Assembly: GCA_964548365.1 (NCBI GenBank) | Contig: CAZJRD010000033.1 | Coordinates: 1 to 38,004 of the forward strand | Origin: B46-G9 sp964548365 | GTDB taxonomy: Bacteria > Desulfobacterota > DSM-4660 > Desulfatiglandales > Desulfatiglandaceae | Reading direction: 5' to 3' | DNA: 38,004 bases | Shown: in pieces, positions 9,023 to 17,414 of the stretch | How positions within the stretch are numbered: position 1 is the first letter of the stretch | How the letters are laid out: every line of letters begins with the position of its first letter | Program-made: the position numbers and the translations under genes | Notes under the pieces: generated by a model | What the model saw: only the letters and a program-made list of their open reading frames with translations | Told to the model about the DNA's origin: nothing | Databases searched by the model: none

Positions 9023-9122
9023 NNNNNNNNNNNNNNNNNNNNNNNNNNNNNNNNNNNNNNNNNNNNNNNNNNNNNNNNNNNNNNNNNNNNNNNNNNNNNN
9101 NNNNNNNNNNNNNNNNNNNNNN
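9023..9122. other. Scaffold gap (exactly 100 N)
   Basis: One hundred N, the standard placeholder for a gap of unknown size. No sequence can be read here. Confidence 0.99.
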
Positions 9123-9187
9123 CCACGTCCCGCCTATAGGCCACTATAGGCAGGACTCCGCATTTACTTCGCAAAGCGGAGTCCTGC
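9123..9187 (+). repeat. Right copy of the 55-bp duplicate, completing a 12-bp perfect hairpin
   Basis: 9123-9177 repeats 8968-9022. With the next ten bases it forms GCAGGACTCCGC (9150-9161) / GCGGAGTCCTGC (9176-9187), a perfect 12-bp stem with a 14-base loop. No T run follows, so it is not a classical terminator. It may be a REP-like element, or a structure that helps end the kinase transcript. Confidence 0.7.
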
Positions 9188-9605
9188 GGTTTCCCCCATA
9201 CATAAGTCACGAAAAGAGGAAACCCTCTAGACAGTCAGAGGAAAAAAGATTCCCGTCCGTCGATCGGCTAATCCGTTTGCAATATGATTACAGTAATTAT
9301 TGTTTTTATAGAAATTATTAATTACTGAAAAAGATGAGCGAATCAACTTAATAACGCGCGGGTATCCCTTACGAGATAAACCTTGCATTGAATATCCATT
9401 TCTATTCGCAACGTGGACGTTGCTCCTATCCATCGTTTGGCGGCTAGCCTTTTTGTGGGAGACCTCCCGGTCGCGAACATGTGTTGCATGTGCCGCCTTG
9501 TTTGTTGGTCTTATACAGCTGGTCAGTATTTTTCTATTGACAAACTATAAAAACTATAATAAAGATAAAAGCAATACATTCCCAGGAATCAGGAGGCATT
9601 TGCCA
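9188..9605. other. AT-rich intergenic region before the receiver/HTH gene
   Basis: About 420 bp with no convincing gene. The minus-strand frame at 9227-9433 (68 codons) has no recognisable motif, and I do not call it. The right end holds a promoter candidate and the ribosome binding site of the next gene. Confidence 0.6.
9537..9563 (+). promoter_or_regulatory. Candidate sigma70 promoter for the receiver/MetF-side operon
   Basis: A perfect TTGACA at 9537-9542 is followed by a very AT-rich stretch holding TATAAT (9555-9560) and TAATAA (9558-9563). The spacers are 12 and 15, shorter than ideal, so the true -10 is uncertain. It lies 43-63 bp upstream of the ATG at 9606, which has AGGAGG 9 bases before it. 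Confidence 0.4.
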
Positions 9606-10181
9606 ATGGATGATATATTGACTGTTTACAAGGCAAGCCAGTATTGCCGCGTATCACCCAAGACAATCATTAACTGGATAGAAGCGGGGCATATACAGGC
9701 CTACAAGACGGTCGGAGGGCATCGGCGAATAAAGCGTGAAGACCTCGAGGCGTTTATGAGAAAGCAGGGGATTCCCGTGCCTGAAGAAGAGCAGGGGAAC
9801 GGGAAAAAGAGAATCCTGGTGGTGGATGATGATCCCATCATTGTGGAAACCATTGTGCAGGCCCTGGAGGAGGAAGAATTCGATTATGAGGTGATTTCCG
9901 CTTCTGATGGTTTTGAAGCAGGATTGCAGGTGAACCATTTCAAGCCCCATCTCCTGATCCTGGATATCATGATGCCCGACATAAAGGGCTATGATGTATG
10001 CAAAAAGATCAAGGAAACGGAAGAAACAAAAGATACGAAGATTATTGTGCTTTCTGCTTATTTGGATGAAGAAAAGTTCAAGAAAATGAAGGAGTATGGG
10101 GCGGATCTCTGCTTCTCGAAGCCTCTTCCTCTTCCCCAACTGAGGCAGGAAGTGGCCAGATTGTTGGGCCTTTCGACCTAA
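9606..10181 (+). CDS. Excisionase-type HTH plus receiver domain regulator
   Basis: 191 residues. N-terminal MerR/excisionase-like winged HTH (ILTVYKASQYCRVSPKTIINWIEAGHIQAYKTVGGHRRIKREDLEAF, residues about 4-50). A short linker follows, then a CheY-like receiver from about 66 (RILVVDDDPIIV) with phospho-acceptor Asp in LLILDIMMPD, Thr/Ser switch IVLSAY and Lys in CFSKPLPLP. The order is the reverse of most response regulators, which carry DNA binding at the C-terminus. ATG 9606 is chosen for AGGAGG 9 bases upstream; an extension from 9420 would encode the promoter region. It lies 35 bp ahead of a MetF-like gene, so it may be autoregulatory and control the downstream cluster. The kinase partner is unknown, possibly the PAS kinase across the gap. 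Confidence 0.85.
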   Translation: MDDILTVYKASQYCRVSPKTIINWIEAGHIQAYKTVGGHRRIKREDLEAFMRKQGIPVPEEEQGNGKKRILVVDDDPIIVETIVQALEEEEFDYEVISASDGFEAGLQVNHFKPHLLILDIMMPDIKGYDVCKKIKETEETKDTKIIVLSAYLDEEKFKKMKEYGADLCFSKPLPLPQLRQEVARLLGLST

Positions 10182-10216
10182 AGCAGCATAGCCACAAAGA
10201 GCAACGGAGAGGACCC

Positions 10217-11092
10217 ATGAAACTGAAAGAATCCCTTGAAAAGAAAAAGTTCGTTGTCACCTCAGAAGTACAGGGAGCAGTGGATGAGAGCCCTGACCAG
10301 CTCGTCAAGAGCCTGGAACTGGTGAGAGGACGCGTAGATGGGGTTACGGTGCCGGAAGTTGAAATAGAAGGAGTTGTGGGCGATAGCATCAAAGCCTGCG
10401 AGGTGCTTAATAAGAATCGCTTTGAGGCTATTTACCAGACCACCACGCGTGACAAGAACCGTATCCAGCTTCAGAAGGATCTCTTGCAGGCCCATGCATC
10501 AGGGGTGGAAAACCTGCTTGTATTTACGGAGGATTATCGTATCACCGGAGACAGTCTCCAGGAGATGATGTTTTTCCATGTGGACGCGGGAAAACTTGAA
10601 TCAGTTCTCGAACACATGCGGGAAGGAAGGACGGTGGACGGAGGAGAGCTGGGGAAAGGTGCTGATTTTGTGGTGGGAAGCGGGGTGGAATCCGGTTGGG
10701 GAAAGAATGTTCCGGACCTGGAGATGAAAGAGATGGAGGCTATGGCCAAGATTGGCGCCGGGTATTTTCTATCCACCCCGGTATTTGACGTGGATCGATT
10801 TGAGAAATTTCTGAAGCAGGTCAATACGTTCGGAATACCGGTGATTGCCGAGGTGATGATACTGAGGACCGCTGGCATGGCAAGCTTTCTGAACCGGCAT
10901 ATTAAGTCGGGGATGGTGCCGGAGTGGGTGATCAAAAAGCTTGCGAAGGCAATAGACAAGGAGCAGGCCAGTATTGAGGTCTTCGCGGATACGGTAAAGG
11001 GCCTGAAAGATCTGTGCCAGGGAGTTCATATCATCACCATTGGAGGAGAAGAAAAACTCCGCTACTACCTTGATGCTGCAAAACTGAAGTAG
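10217..11092 (+). CDS. Divergent methylenetetrahydrofolate reductase-like protein (MetF superfamily)
   Basis: 291-residue TIM-barrel of the MetF type. The strand-1 glutamate is kept (FVVTSEVQG, E17), as is the arginine-rich DKNRIQLQKDL strip (Q/L-T-T-R-D-K-N-R). The usual PP after the Glu is missing, the canonical L-T-G-D loop is FTEDYRIT, and the canonical TQ-x-x-(Y/F)D is STPVFD, without the folate-contacting glutamine. It is therefore a paralogue of uncertain activity and not the main reductase, which is encoded at 18413. GGAGAGG about 7 bases before the ATG; 28 bp before the FdhA/NuoG-like gene, so first enzyme gene of the operon. It shares the TPVFD motif with the MetF-like protein at 29677. 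Possible roles are another pterin- or folate-linked reductase or a structural flavin subunit. Confidence 0.8.
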   Translation: MKLKESLEKKKFVVTSEVQGAVDESPDQLVKSLELVRGRVDGVTVPEVEIEGVVGDSIKACEVLNKNRFEAIYQTTTRDKNRIQLQKDLLQAHASGVENLLVFTEDYRITGDSLQEMMFFHVDAGKLESVLEHMREGRTVDGGELGKGADFVVGSGVESGWGKNVPDLEMKEMEAMAKIGAGYFLSTPVFDVDRFEKFLKQVNTFGIPVIAEVMILRTAGMASFLNRHIKSGMVPEWVIKKLAKAIDKEQASIEVFADTVKGLKDLCQGVHIITIGGEEKLRYYLDAAKLK

Positions 11093-11120
11093 TCGGACAC
11101 GAAGGAAGGGGAGGCAGGTC

Positions 11121-13781
11121 TTGGGGACAGTCACGCTCACCATAGATGATAAGGCCATCAATTGCCCGTCAGGAACAAGCATCCTCCAGGCTGCGCGGCA
11201 GGAAGGCATCAGGATCCCCACGCTCTGCGACCACCCGGCGCTGGAGCCGTTCGGCGCCTGTCGGCTTTGTCTCGTTGAGGAGAAAAACGGCCGCCTGATG
11301 GCGGCATGCGTCACGCCGGTGGCCCAGGGACAGGTTCTCCGGACCGACTCAAACCGTGTCCTTGAACATCGCAGAAATATTGTACGCCTCCTGATGGCCG
11401 AACACCCCGAGTCATGCCTGGTCTGCAACAAGGGGAACCGTTGTGAGTTGAGGGGTATTGCCGCTGAACTCGGGATCGGGGAGACAGATCTCTACCCCAT
11501 GCCCCATCCCCGGACGCTGGAGCAGGCCAACCCATTCATTGTCAGAGATCTCAGCAAATGCGTGCTGTGTGGAAAATGTATCCGGGCCGACCATGAACTG
11601 GTGGTGGTGGGTGCTATTGACTACAACCGCCGCGGTTTTCTGTCCAGACCGGAAACCGTCCACCAAAAACCCCTTGAAGAATCGACCTGCACGTTTTGCG
11701 GCACGTGCGTGTCCATGTGCCCGACCGGTGCGCTGTCCGTAAAAAGCGCGCACTACGTGGGAACACCGGAAAGAGAAGCGGCTTCTGTGTGCGGGTTTTG
11801 CGGTATTGGGTGCTCCCTTTTGCTGGGCGTTGCCGGGAATCGGGTCATAGAGATCAATCCTGGTGTTGAGCCCGATACGGTCAATGGCCCCACTCTTTGC
11901 ATCAGGGGACACTTCGCCCATGATTTCCTACAAGCTGAAGACCGTCTGAAGGTTCCATTAATGCGGGGAAATGGAGATTTTGTTCAAGCATCGTGGGATG
12001 ATGCCCTGTCGACAGTCGGGGAAAGGCTCTGGGGGATCAGGGAAAAATACGGGCCCCAGAGTATTGGTTTCCTGGGGTCGTCAAAGTGTTCAAATGAGGA
12101 AAACTATCTTTTTCAGAAGCTGGCCCGGGGTGTTTTCGGCACCAATAACCTGGACAGCGGAGCCTTTTTTTCCGCACGTGGAACCTTGAGCGCCATCAGA
12201 GACTCTCACATATACCGGTGGGGAGCTACGCCTCTGAAAAACCTGGAGGAGGCAGAACTGGTCTTTGTGCTGGGTATTGATCCGTCCCACTCATCGCCGG
12301 TGTTGGCATACCATCTGAAAAGGGCTGCCAGGAAAGGAGTTCCCCTGGTGTTGATTGATCCCCGGAAAACTGAGTTGGCCCGGTTCGCGCACAGCTGGCT
12401 TTCGCTGACGCCGGGGACGGACGCAATGCTCCTGAGCGGAATTGCTGCTCTGATCGCCGAACAAAAGAACCGCCAGGGGCACCTGGATGGTGCGTTTGCC
12501 AAAGGATTTGACCAGTACCAAGAACAGCTGAGAGCCCTTGAACTGAATAAAATCTGCCAAGAGACTGGCGTGAATGAAAATGTTCTGGGAGAGGTGGCAA
12601 GCCTGCTGAGCGACAGGAGGCCGGCCTTTGTGATTGGGCGCGGCATCCTTCACCAGGGTGTTTTTCGGGAAACGTTAAAAACGATCTTCAACCTGGCCCT
12701 CCTCACGGGAAGCACAGGAACAAGGGAGCCGTGGCTCTACGTGCCCACCTACGAAAACAACGAGGCAGGGGCATGGGACATGGGTGTTTCACCCAATACT
12801 CTTGCCGGAGGGAACCCCCTGAGCCGGAAGCAGGTCCGGAAACAGTGGGAAAGGGCATGGGGTGTCATGGTCTCTCCGGACCCCGGCCTTAACGTGATTC
12901 GCATGATCCATGAGGCGGAAAAGGGCAATCTCAAAGCCCTTTATGTGATGGGGGAAAATCCTCTTCGAAGTTTGCCCCAGCACGAATATGTCGCCCGTGC
13001 CCTTGAAAATCTGGAATTCCTGGTGGTTCAGGACATCGTGGAGAGCGAAACAACGAGGCTCGCAGATGTGATCCTGCCGGGCGCTGCGTTTTCTGAAAAG
13101 GACGGTTCTTTCACCAACATGGAAGGAAGGATCCAGCGCTTTGAAGCCGCGGTATCACCCCCGGGCGAAGCAAGAGCTGATTGGGATATCCTGGACCTCC
13201 TGCTCAAGAAAATGGATAAAGTTTCCTTCAGCGGTTCCCTTGAAAAAGTCAGGAGGGAAATAGGCAAACTGGTCCCGGGATACGGGGATATTTCTTCATC
13301 AACACCTGGCGGATGGATTCGAGCGGATAAACCTGAAAATGAAAAAATGACCTTTTTTCCGGCCCCCGAACCAACAAATCCGGAGCAGGACGAGGGGTTT
13401 CCTCTCATGGTGATTCTGCGGTCTTTTCGTGCGCATCTGGGCAGCGGTACCCGGACGAGTCGCTCAGAGCGGATCCAGGACAGCGGATGGAAAGGAGAGG
13501 TGGAAATCTCCCTGGAGGATGCCCACAAGCTGGGTATCCAGAAAGGAGACAGAATCAGGGTGGAATCACCCCACGGAACCATTGAGCGGGCGGTAAAGAT
13601 CGAAAAAGGGCTTTCCCCGGGCCTCGTTGCCGTGCCAAGGGGTTTCGCGCAAAATGATGCAATGAATCTGGTCCCTTTCAGAGACAGAGGGGAGTCCGAT
13701 TTTACAGGATGGATCACCGCTCCTGCAAGAGTAACGGTCGTTACTCAGGTTGATAGGCTGAAGGCGATTAGAAAAAAATAG
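11121..13781 (+). CDS. FdhA/NuoG-like iron-sulfur molybdopterin-fold subunit lacking the catalytic Cys/Sec
   Basis: 886 residues, cytoplasmic. In order: plant-type [2Fe-2S] (C36, C47, C50, C63); NuoG-type His/Cys [4Fe-4S] (H95, C99, C102, C108); two ferredoxin clusters (CVLCGKC near 147, CTFCGTCVSMCP near 190); a molybdopterin-oxidoreductase [4Fe-4S] (CGFCGIGC near 224); the Moco-binding fold; and a C-terminal dinucleotide-binding domain. In NAD-dependent formate dehydrogenases TNN(I/L)D is followed by a Sec/Cys-His pair. Here TNNLDSGAFFSARGT places Ser351-Ala352 there, so formate oxidation is unlikely; it may act only as an electron wire, as NuoG does. Translation starts at TTG 11121, 6 bases after GGGGAGG. 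Next genes are NuoE and NuoF, so a NuoEFG-like soluble module is expected. Calling it formate dehydrogenase would be misleading. Confidence 0.85.
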   Translation: MGTVTLTIDDKAINCPSGTSILQAARQEGIRIPTLCDHPALEPFGACRLCLVEEKNGRLMAACVTPVAQGQVLRTDSNRVLEHRRNIVRLLMAEHPESCLVCNKGNRCELRGIAAELGIGETDLYPMPHPRTLEQANPFIVRDLSKCVLCGKCIRADHELVVVGAIDYNRRGFLSRPETVHQKPLEESTCTFCGTCVSMCPTGALSVKSAHYVGTPEREAASVCGFCGIGCSLLLGVAGNRVIEINPGVEPDTVNGPTLCIRGHFAHDFLQAEDRLKVPLMRGNGDFVQASWDDALSTVGERLWGIREKYGPQSIGFLGSSKCSNEENYLFQKLARGVFGTNNLDSGAFFSARGTLSAIRDSHIYRWGATPLKNLEEAELVFVLGIDPSHSSPVLAYHLKRAARKGVPLVLIDPRKTELARFAHSWLSLTPGTDAMLLSGIAALIAEQKNRQGHLDGAFAKGFDQYQEQLRALELNKICQETGVNENVLGEVASLLSDRRPAFVIGRGILHQGVFRETLKTIFNLALLTGSTGTREPWLYVPTYENNEAGAWDMGVSPNTLAGGNPLSRKQVRKQWERAWGVMVSPDPGLNVIRMIHEAEKGNLKALYVMGENPLRSLPQHEYVARALENLEFLVVQDIVESETTRLADVILPGAAFSEKDGSFTNMEGRIQRFEAAVSPPGEARADWDILDLLLKKMDKVSFSGSLEKVRREIGKLVPGYGDISSSTPGGWIRADKPENEKMTFFPAPEPTNPEQDEGFPLMVILRSFRAHLGSGTRTSRSERIQDSGWKGEVEISLEDAHKLGIQKGDRIRVESPHGTIERAVKIEKGLSPGLVAVPRGFAQNDAMNLVPFRDRGESDFTGWITAPARVTVVTQVDRLKAIRKK

Positions 13782-13809
13782 ATCGGCTGTATATGAAGAG
13801 GAACAGGGG

Positions 13810-14283
13810 ATGAAAGAAAAAGACATAGACCTGGGTCAGTTGGATGCTCTCATCCGGGAATTCCAGGGGAAAAAATGGGGTTTGATTCCCTTGCTCCAGA
13901 AGGTGCAGGAAACACTCGGGTATGTGCCGCCCGTAGCCATAGAGCCCATTGCGGAGGCACTGGATCTTTTTCCGTCCCAGGTCCAGGGGGTGGTCACTTT
14001 TTACGCGGGATTCAGCCTGGAACCAAAAGGGAAATATGTGGTGCGAGTCTGCCGGGGGACCGCGTGCCACGTCAGGGGCGGCAGGAGCATCCTCAGATTG
14101 ATGAGAAAAGAGTTGGGGCTCGAAGAGGGAGAGACGAGCGAGGACTACCGGTTCACCCTTGAGACCGTGGCGTGCCTGGGGGCGTGTTTTCTTGCGCCTA
14201 CCATGATGGTCAACCAGACCTATTTTGGAAAACTTTCTCCAGCCAAGGTGACGAGCGTGCTGGACCAGTACCGGAAAGACTAA
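13810..14283 (+). CDS. nuoE: NuoE-type [2Fe-2S] thioredoxin-fold subunit
   Basis: 157 residues, the normal NuoE/HndA length. It has an N-terminal helical domain (LIPLLQKVQETLGYVPP), then the thioredoxin-like domain with cluster ligands in VCRGTACHVRGG and VACLGACFLAPTMMVN (C-x4-C ... C-x3-C). It passes electrons from the FMN of NuoF to the chain in the FdhA/NuoG-like subunit. Starts 28 bp after that gene, with AGGGG ahead of the ATG. Its stop TAA shares a base with the ATG of the NuoF-GltD gene (TAATG), so the two are translationally coupled. Confidence 0.92.
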   Translation: MKEKDIDLGQLDALIREFQGKKWGLIPLLQKVQETLGYVPPVAIEPIAEALDLFPSQVQGVVTFYAGFSLEPKGKYVVRVCRGTACHVRGGRSILRLMRKELGLEEGETSEDYRFTLETVACLGACFLAPTMMVNQTYFGKLSPAKVTSVLDQYRKD

Positions 14284-17200
14284 TGGAAAAACTGAATTCC
14301 ATAGGGCGGCTCGAATGGTTCCGGAACAAGATCAGGGCCGGACAGGAAAAAGGGAAAGCCATAGTTCATGTGTGCATGACGGGATGCCGGGCTTACGGCT
14401 CCGCAGATGTGCTGGCAGCACTTCAGGAGGAAGTGAAAAAGCAGGGCCTTTCCAGAGAGGTTGAGATCCGGTCTACAGGCTGTCATGGTTTTTGTGCAAA
14501 AGCCCCGGTCATTGCCATTGAGCCCCTGGGGATTCAATACCAAGAAGTTTCTCCTGAAGATGCATCTGAAATTGTAGGAGCGACCCTGAAGAATGACCGT
14601 CTTGTGGACAGGCTTGCTTACCGGGATCCGGAGACGGGGAGACCCATTTACTATCGAAACCAGATTCCGTTTTATGAAAAACAGGAAAGGCGCGTTCTGG
14701 CGCGATGCGGGAGGATAGATCCCACCAGGATCGAAGACTATGTGGCGGAAGGGGGTTATGAGGCCCTGGTGAAGGCCGTTTCAAGCATGACGCCGGAACA
14801 GGTGATCGAGGAGGTCAAAAGGGCCAAATTGCGCGGGCGGGGCGGTGCTGGGTTTCCCACCGGCGTAAAATGGGAATTCGCCAGGCGGGCCAAAGGTGTT
14901 CCGAAGTACGTTATCTGCAATGCGGATGAAGGGGATCCAGGCGCGTTCATGGACCGGGCAATGCTGGAGGGAGACCCTCACGCCGTGCTGGAAGGGATGC
15001 TCATCGGTGCCTACGCCATGGGCGCTGAATACGGGTTTGTATACGTCCGGGAAGAGTATCCGATCGCCGTGAATCATCTCCATATTGCCTTGGAGCAGAT
15101 GCGTTCCCTTGGTCTTCTGGGAGAAAATATTCTGGGGATGGGCTTCAACTTTGAACTCGCTTTGAAGATGGGGGCAGGTGCATTCGTGTGCGGTGAAGAG
15201 ACCGCCCTCATGGCTTCAATTGAGGGAAGAAGAGGAATGCCGAGAGCCAGGCCGCCGTTTCCGGCCGAGTCCGGATTGGACGGAAAGCCTACGAACATCA
15301 ATAACGTAGAAACTTGGGCGAATGTGCCGTTGATTATCATAAAAGGGGCAGACTGGTACGGCCAGGTGGGGACGGAAAACAGCAGGGGAACCAAAATTTT
15401 TTCCCTGGCAGGCAAGGTGAATAATACCGGACTGGTGGAAGTCCCTATCGGGGTTCCCATAAAGGAGGTGGTTTTTGACATCGGCGGTGGCATCCCGAAA
15501 GGACGCCAGTTCAAGGCAGTTCAAATGGGTGGTCCCTCAGGAGGGTGCGTTCCGCCACAGTATCTCAATCTTCCCATTGATTACGATACGCTGCAGCGCA
15601 TCGGTGCGATTATGGGATCAGGCGGCATGGTCGTCATGGACGAAAACAACTGCATGGTGGAAATCGCCCGCTTTTTCCTGAGTTTTACCCAATCCGAGTC
15701 GTGCGGGAAGTGCGCGCCCTGCCGTCTCGGGACGACCCAGTTGCTGGAGATCCTGACCCGCATCACCCGCGGAGAAGGAAGGATAGAGGATATTGAAACC
15801 ATTCGCGGGCTGGGAGAGACCATTACCCAGGCGTCGCTCTGCGGTCTCGGGCAGACCTGCGCGAAACCAGCACTCTCCACCCTGCGGTATTTCAGCAAAG
15901 AATACGAAGACCATATCCTTGAGCATCGGTGCGCGGGCGCTACCTGCGACGCCATGGTTATTTCCGCATGCCAGCATGCCTGTCCCGCGGGCATTGATGT
16001 CCCCAACTATGTGGCGGCCATTGCCGAAGGAAAATATGAAAAGGCCGTGGAAATCATTCGGGAGCGGAATCCTTTCCCGGCGGTCTGCGGGCGAATCTGT
16101 ATCCATCCGTGCGAGTTCAAGTGCCGGAGAGGGGAGCTTGATGAGCCGGTAGCCATCCGTTCCCTGAAGCGATTTGCGTCGGACTGGTATTTTCAGCATG
16201 TGGGGACAAGGAGAGAGCCGTACCCGGTGACCAGGGAAGACAACGTAGCGGTTGTAGGCGCAGGCCCGGCAGGGCTTACTTGCGCCTATTTCCTGGCCAG
16301 GATGGGATACGGTGTGACCGTGTTCGAGGGCCAGCCGGTAGCCGGGGGCATGCTGGGCATCACGGTTCCCGAGTTCCGCCTCCCGCGGCAGGTGATCCAG
16401 GAAGAAATTGATTACATTGAGAGCTGTGGTGTGCATATCCAATACAACACGCCCATTGACGCCAGGCACACCGTGGATGATCTCATGGGTGAGGGATATC
16501 GCGCGGTGTTTATCGCCGCGGGAGCCCAGGCAAGCAAACGGATAGGGATACCGGGAGAAGAGGAGGGGCTTGAAGGTCTCCACTACGGCCTTCCTTTCCT
16601 CACGGCAGTAAAAACCGGCGAAAAAATTCCTTTGAAGGGAAGGGTACTGGTGGTGGGCGGGGGCAACGTGGCCATTGACGTGGCCAGAACCGCCCTGCGG
16701 GTCGGGGCCGATGATGTGCAGCTGTTCTGCCTGGAAACGCGGGATGAGATGCCTGCCTGGAAAAAGGAAATAGAGGAAGCGGTTGAGGAAGGGATTGTGA
16801 TCAATCCTTCCTGGGGACCCAGAGAGATTATGCATGACGGAAATAGGGTGACAGGCATCCGGTTCGTGCGGTGCGTATCGGTATTTGATATGGAAGGAAA
16901 TTTTAGCCCCACTTTTGATGAAGACGCTGTCCAGACGGTGGAAGCGGATTATGCCATCATTTCCATCGGCCAAGCCCCGGACATGTCTTTTCTCTCGGAA
17001 GACAGCCGGCTGGAACGGGCCCTGTGGGGAGCACTTATCGTTGATGAAAAGACCCTTTCCACCAATATTCCGGGTATCTTTGCAGGCGGAGATTTCACCA
17101 CCGGGCCCACCTATGTCATCAGGGCCATCGCATCGGGGAGACGTGCGGCGATTTCCATTGACCGGTACCTGCGGGGCGAGAAAGGCAGCTTTACCATCCT

Positions 17201-17414
17201 TGATGAGAAGACCCGGCTCGCGGAAGAGACAAGGCTTGCCCTGGATGAGGATACCGGAGAGGAGAGGCCGCGGGTGGCTGTCGAGGTGGCAAACCCCGAG
17301 GAACGGACAAGGGATTTCCGGGAAGTGGAAAAGGGTTTCACTGAAGCCCAGGCACGGTTTGAAGCCACCAGATGCCTGCGGTGTGACCTGGAAGAAGACG
17401 GGGGAGAGGAATGA
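14283..17414 (+). CDS. NuoF-GltD fusion: NADH-dehydrogenase flavoprotein joined to an NfnB/GltD-like FAD-NAD(P) domain
   Basis: 1043 residues. Order: thioredoxin-like [2Fe-2S] domain (CMTGC near 32 and TGCHGFC near 66); FMN/NADH domain with GRGGAGFPTGVKWEF (about 184-198) and CNADEGDPGAFMDR; SLBB; [4Fe-4S] site SCGKCAPC near 472 with the fourth Cys near 519. Then, in place of the usual ferredoxin tail, a GltD module: Cys-rich N-terminus CQHACPAGIDVPNY (about 562) and CGRICIHPCEFKC, FAD site VVGAGPAGLTCAYFL (about 658), NAD(P) site VVGGGNVAIDVA (about 791), C-terminal CLRC. One polypeptide thus has two nicotinamide sites and two flavins, the layout expected for exchange between NADH and a second pool or for flavin-based bifurcation (inference). 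Begins at ATG 14283 overlapping nuoE's stop; its TGA overlaps the MetV start. Confidence 0.92.
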   Translation: MEKLNSIGRLEWFRNKIRAGQEKGKAIVHVCMTGCRAYGSADVLAALQEEVKKQGLSREVEIRSTGCHGFCAKAPVIAIEPLGIQYQEVSPEDASEIVGATLKNDRLVDRLAYRDPETGRPIYYRNQIPFYEKQERRVLARCGRIDPTRIEDYVAEGGYEALVKAVSSMTPEQVIEEVKRAKLRGRGGAGFPTGVKWEFARRAKGVPKYVICNADEGDPGAFMDRAMLEGDPHAVLEGMLIGAYAMGAEYGFVYVREEYPIAVNHLHIALEQMRSLGLLGENILGMGFNFELALKMGAGAFVCGEETALMASIEGRRGMPRARPPFPAESGLDGKPTNINNVETWANVPLIIIKGADWYGQVGTENSRGTKIFSLAGKVNNTGLVEVPIGVPIKEVVFDIGGGIPKGRQFKAVQMGGPSGGCVPPQYLNLPIDYDTLQRIGAIMGSGGMVVMDENNCMVEIARFFLSFTQSESCGKCAPCRLGTTQLLEILTRITRGEGRIEDIETIRGLGETITQASLCGLGQTCAKPALSTLRYFSKEYEDHILEHRCAGATCDAMVISACQHACPAGIDVPNYVAAIAEGKYEKAVEIIRERNPFPAVCGRICIHPCEFKCRRGELDEPVAIRSLKRFASDWYFQHVGTRREPYPVTREDNVAVVGAGPAGLTCAYFLARMGYGVTVFEGQPVAGGMLGITVPEFRLPRQVIQEEIDYIESCGVHIQYNTPIDARHTVDDLMGEGYRAVFIAAGAQASKRIGIPGEEEGLEGLHYGLPFLTAVKTGEKIPLKGRVLVVGGGNVAIDVARTALRVGADDVQLFCLETRDEMPAWKKEIEEAVEEGIVINPSWGPREIMHDGNRVTGIRFVRCVSVFDMEGNFSPTFDEDAVQTVEADYAIISIGQAPDMSFLSEDSRLERALWGALIVDEKTLSTNIPGIFAGGDFTTGPTYVIRAIASGRRAAISIDRYLRGEKGSFTILDEKTRLAEETRLALDEDTGEERPRVAVEVANPEERTRDFREVEKGFTEAQARFEATRCLRCDLEEDGGEE

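Noticed and set aside
9227..9433. 68-codon minus-strand ORF near the gap
   Set aside because: No recognisable motif or ribosome binding site in an AT-rich spacer.
9420..9605. N-terminal extension of the receiver/HTH protein with a hydrophobic stretch
   Set aside because: It would encode the TTGACA promoter region, and a much better ribosome binding site stands before ATG 9606.
11121..13781. Selenocysteine formate dehydrogenase
   Set aside because: No in-frame UGA, and the active-site position is Ser-Ala.
15618..16973. Minus-strand ORF of 451 codons
   Set aside because: Shadow of the NuoF-GltD gene; no family pattern.
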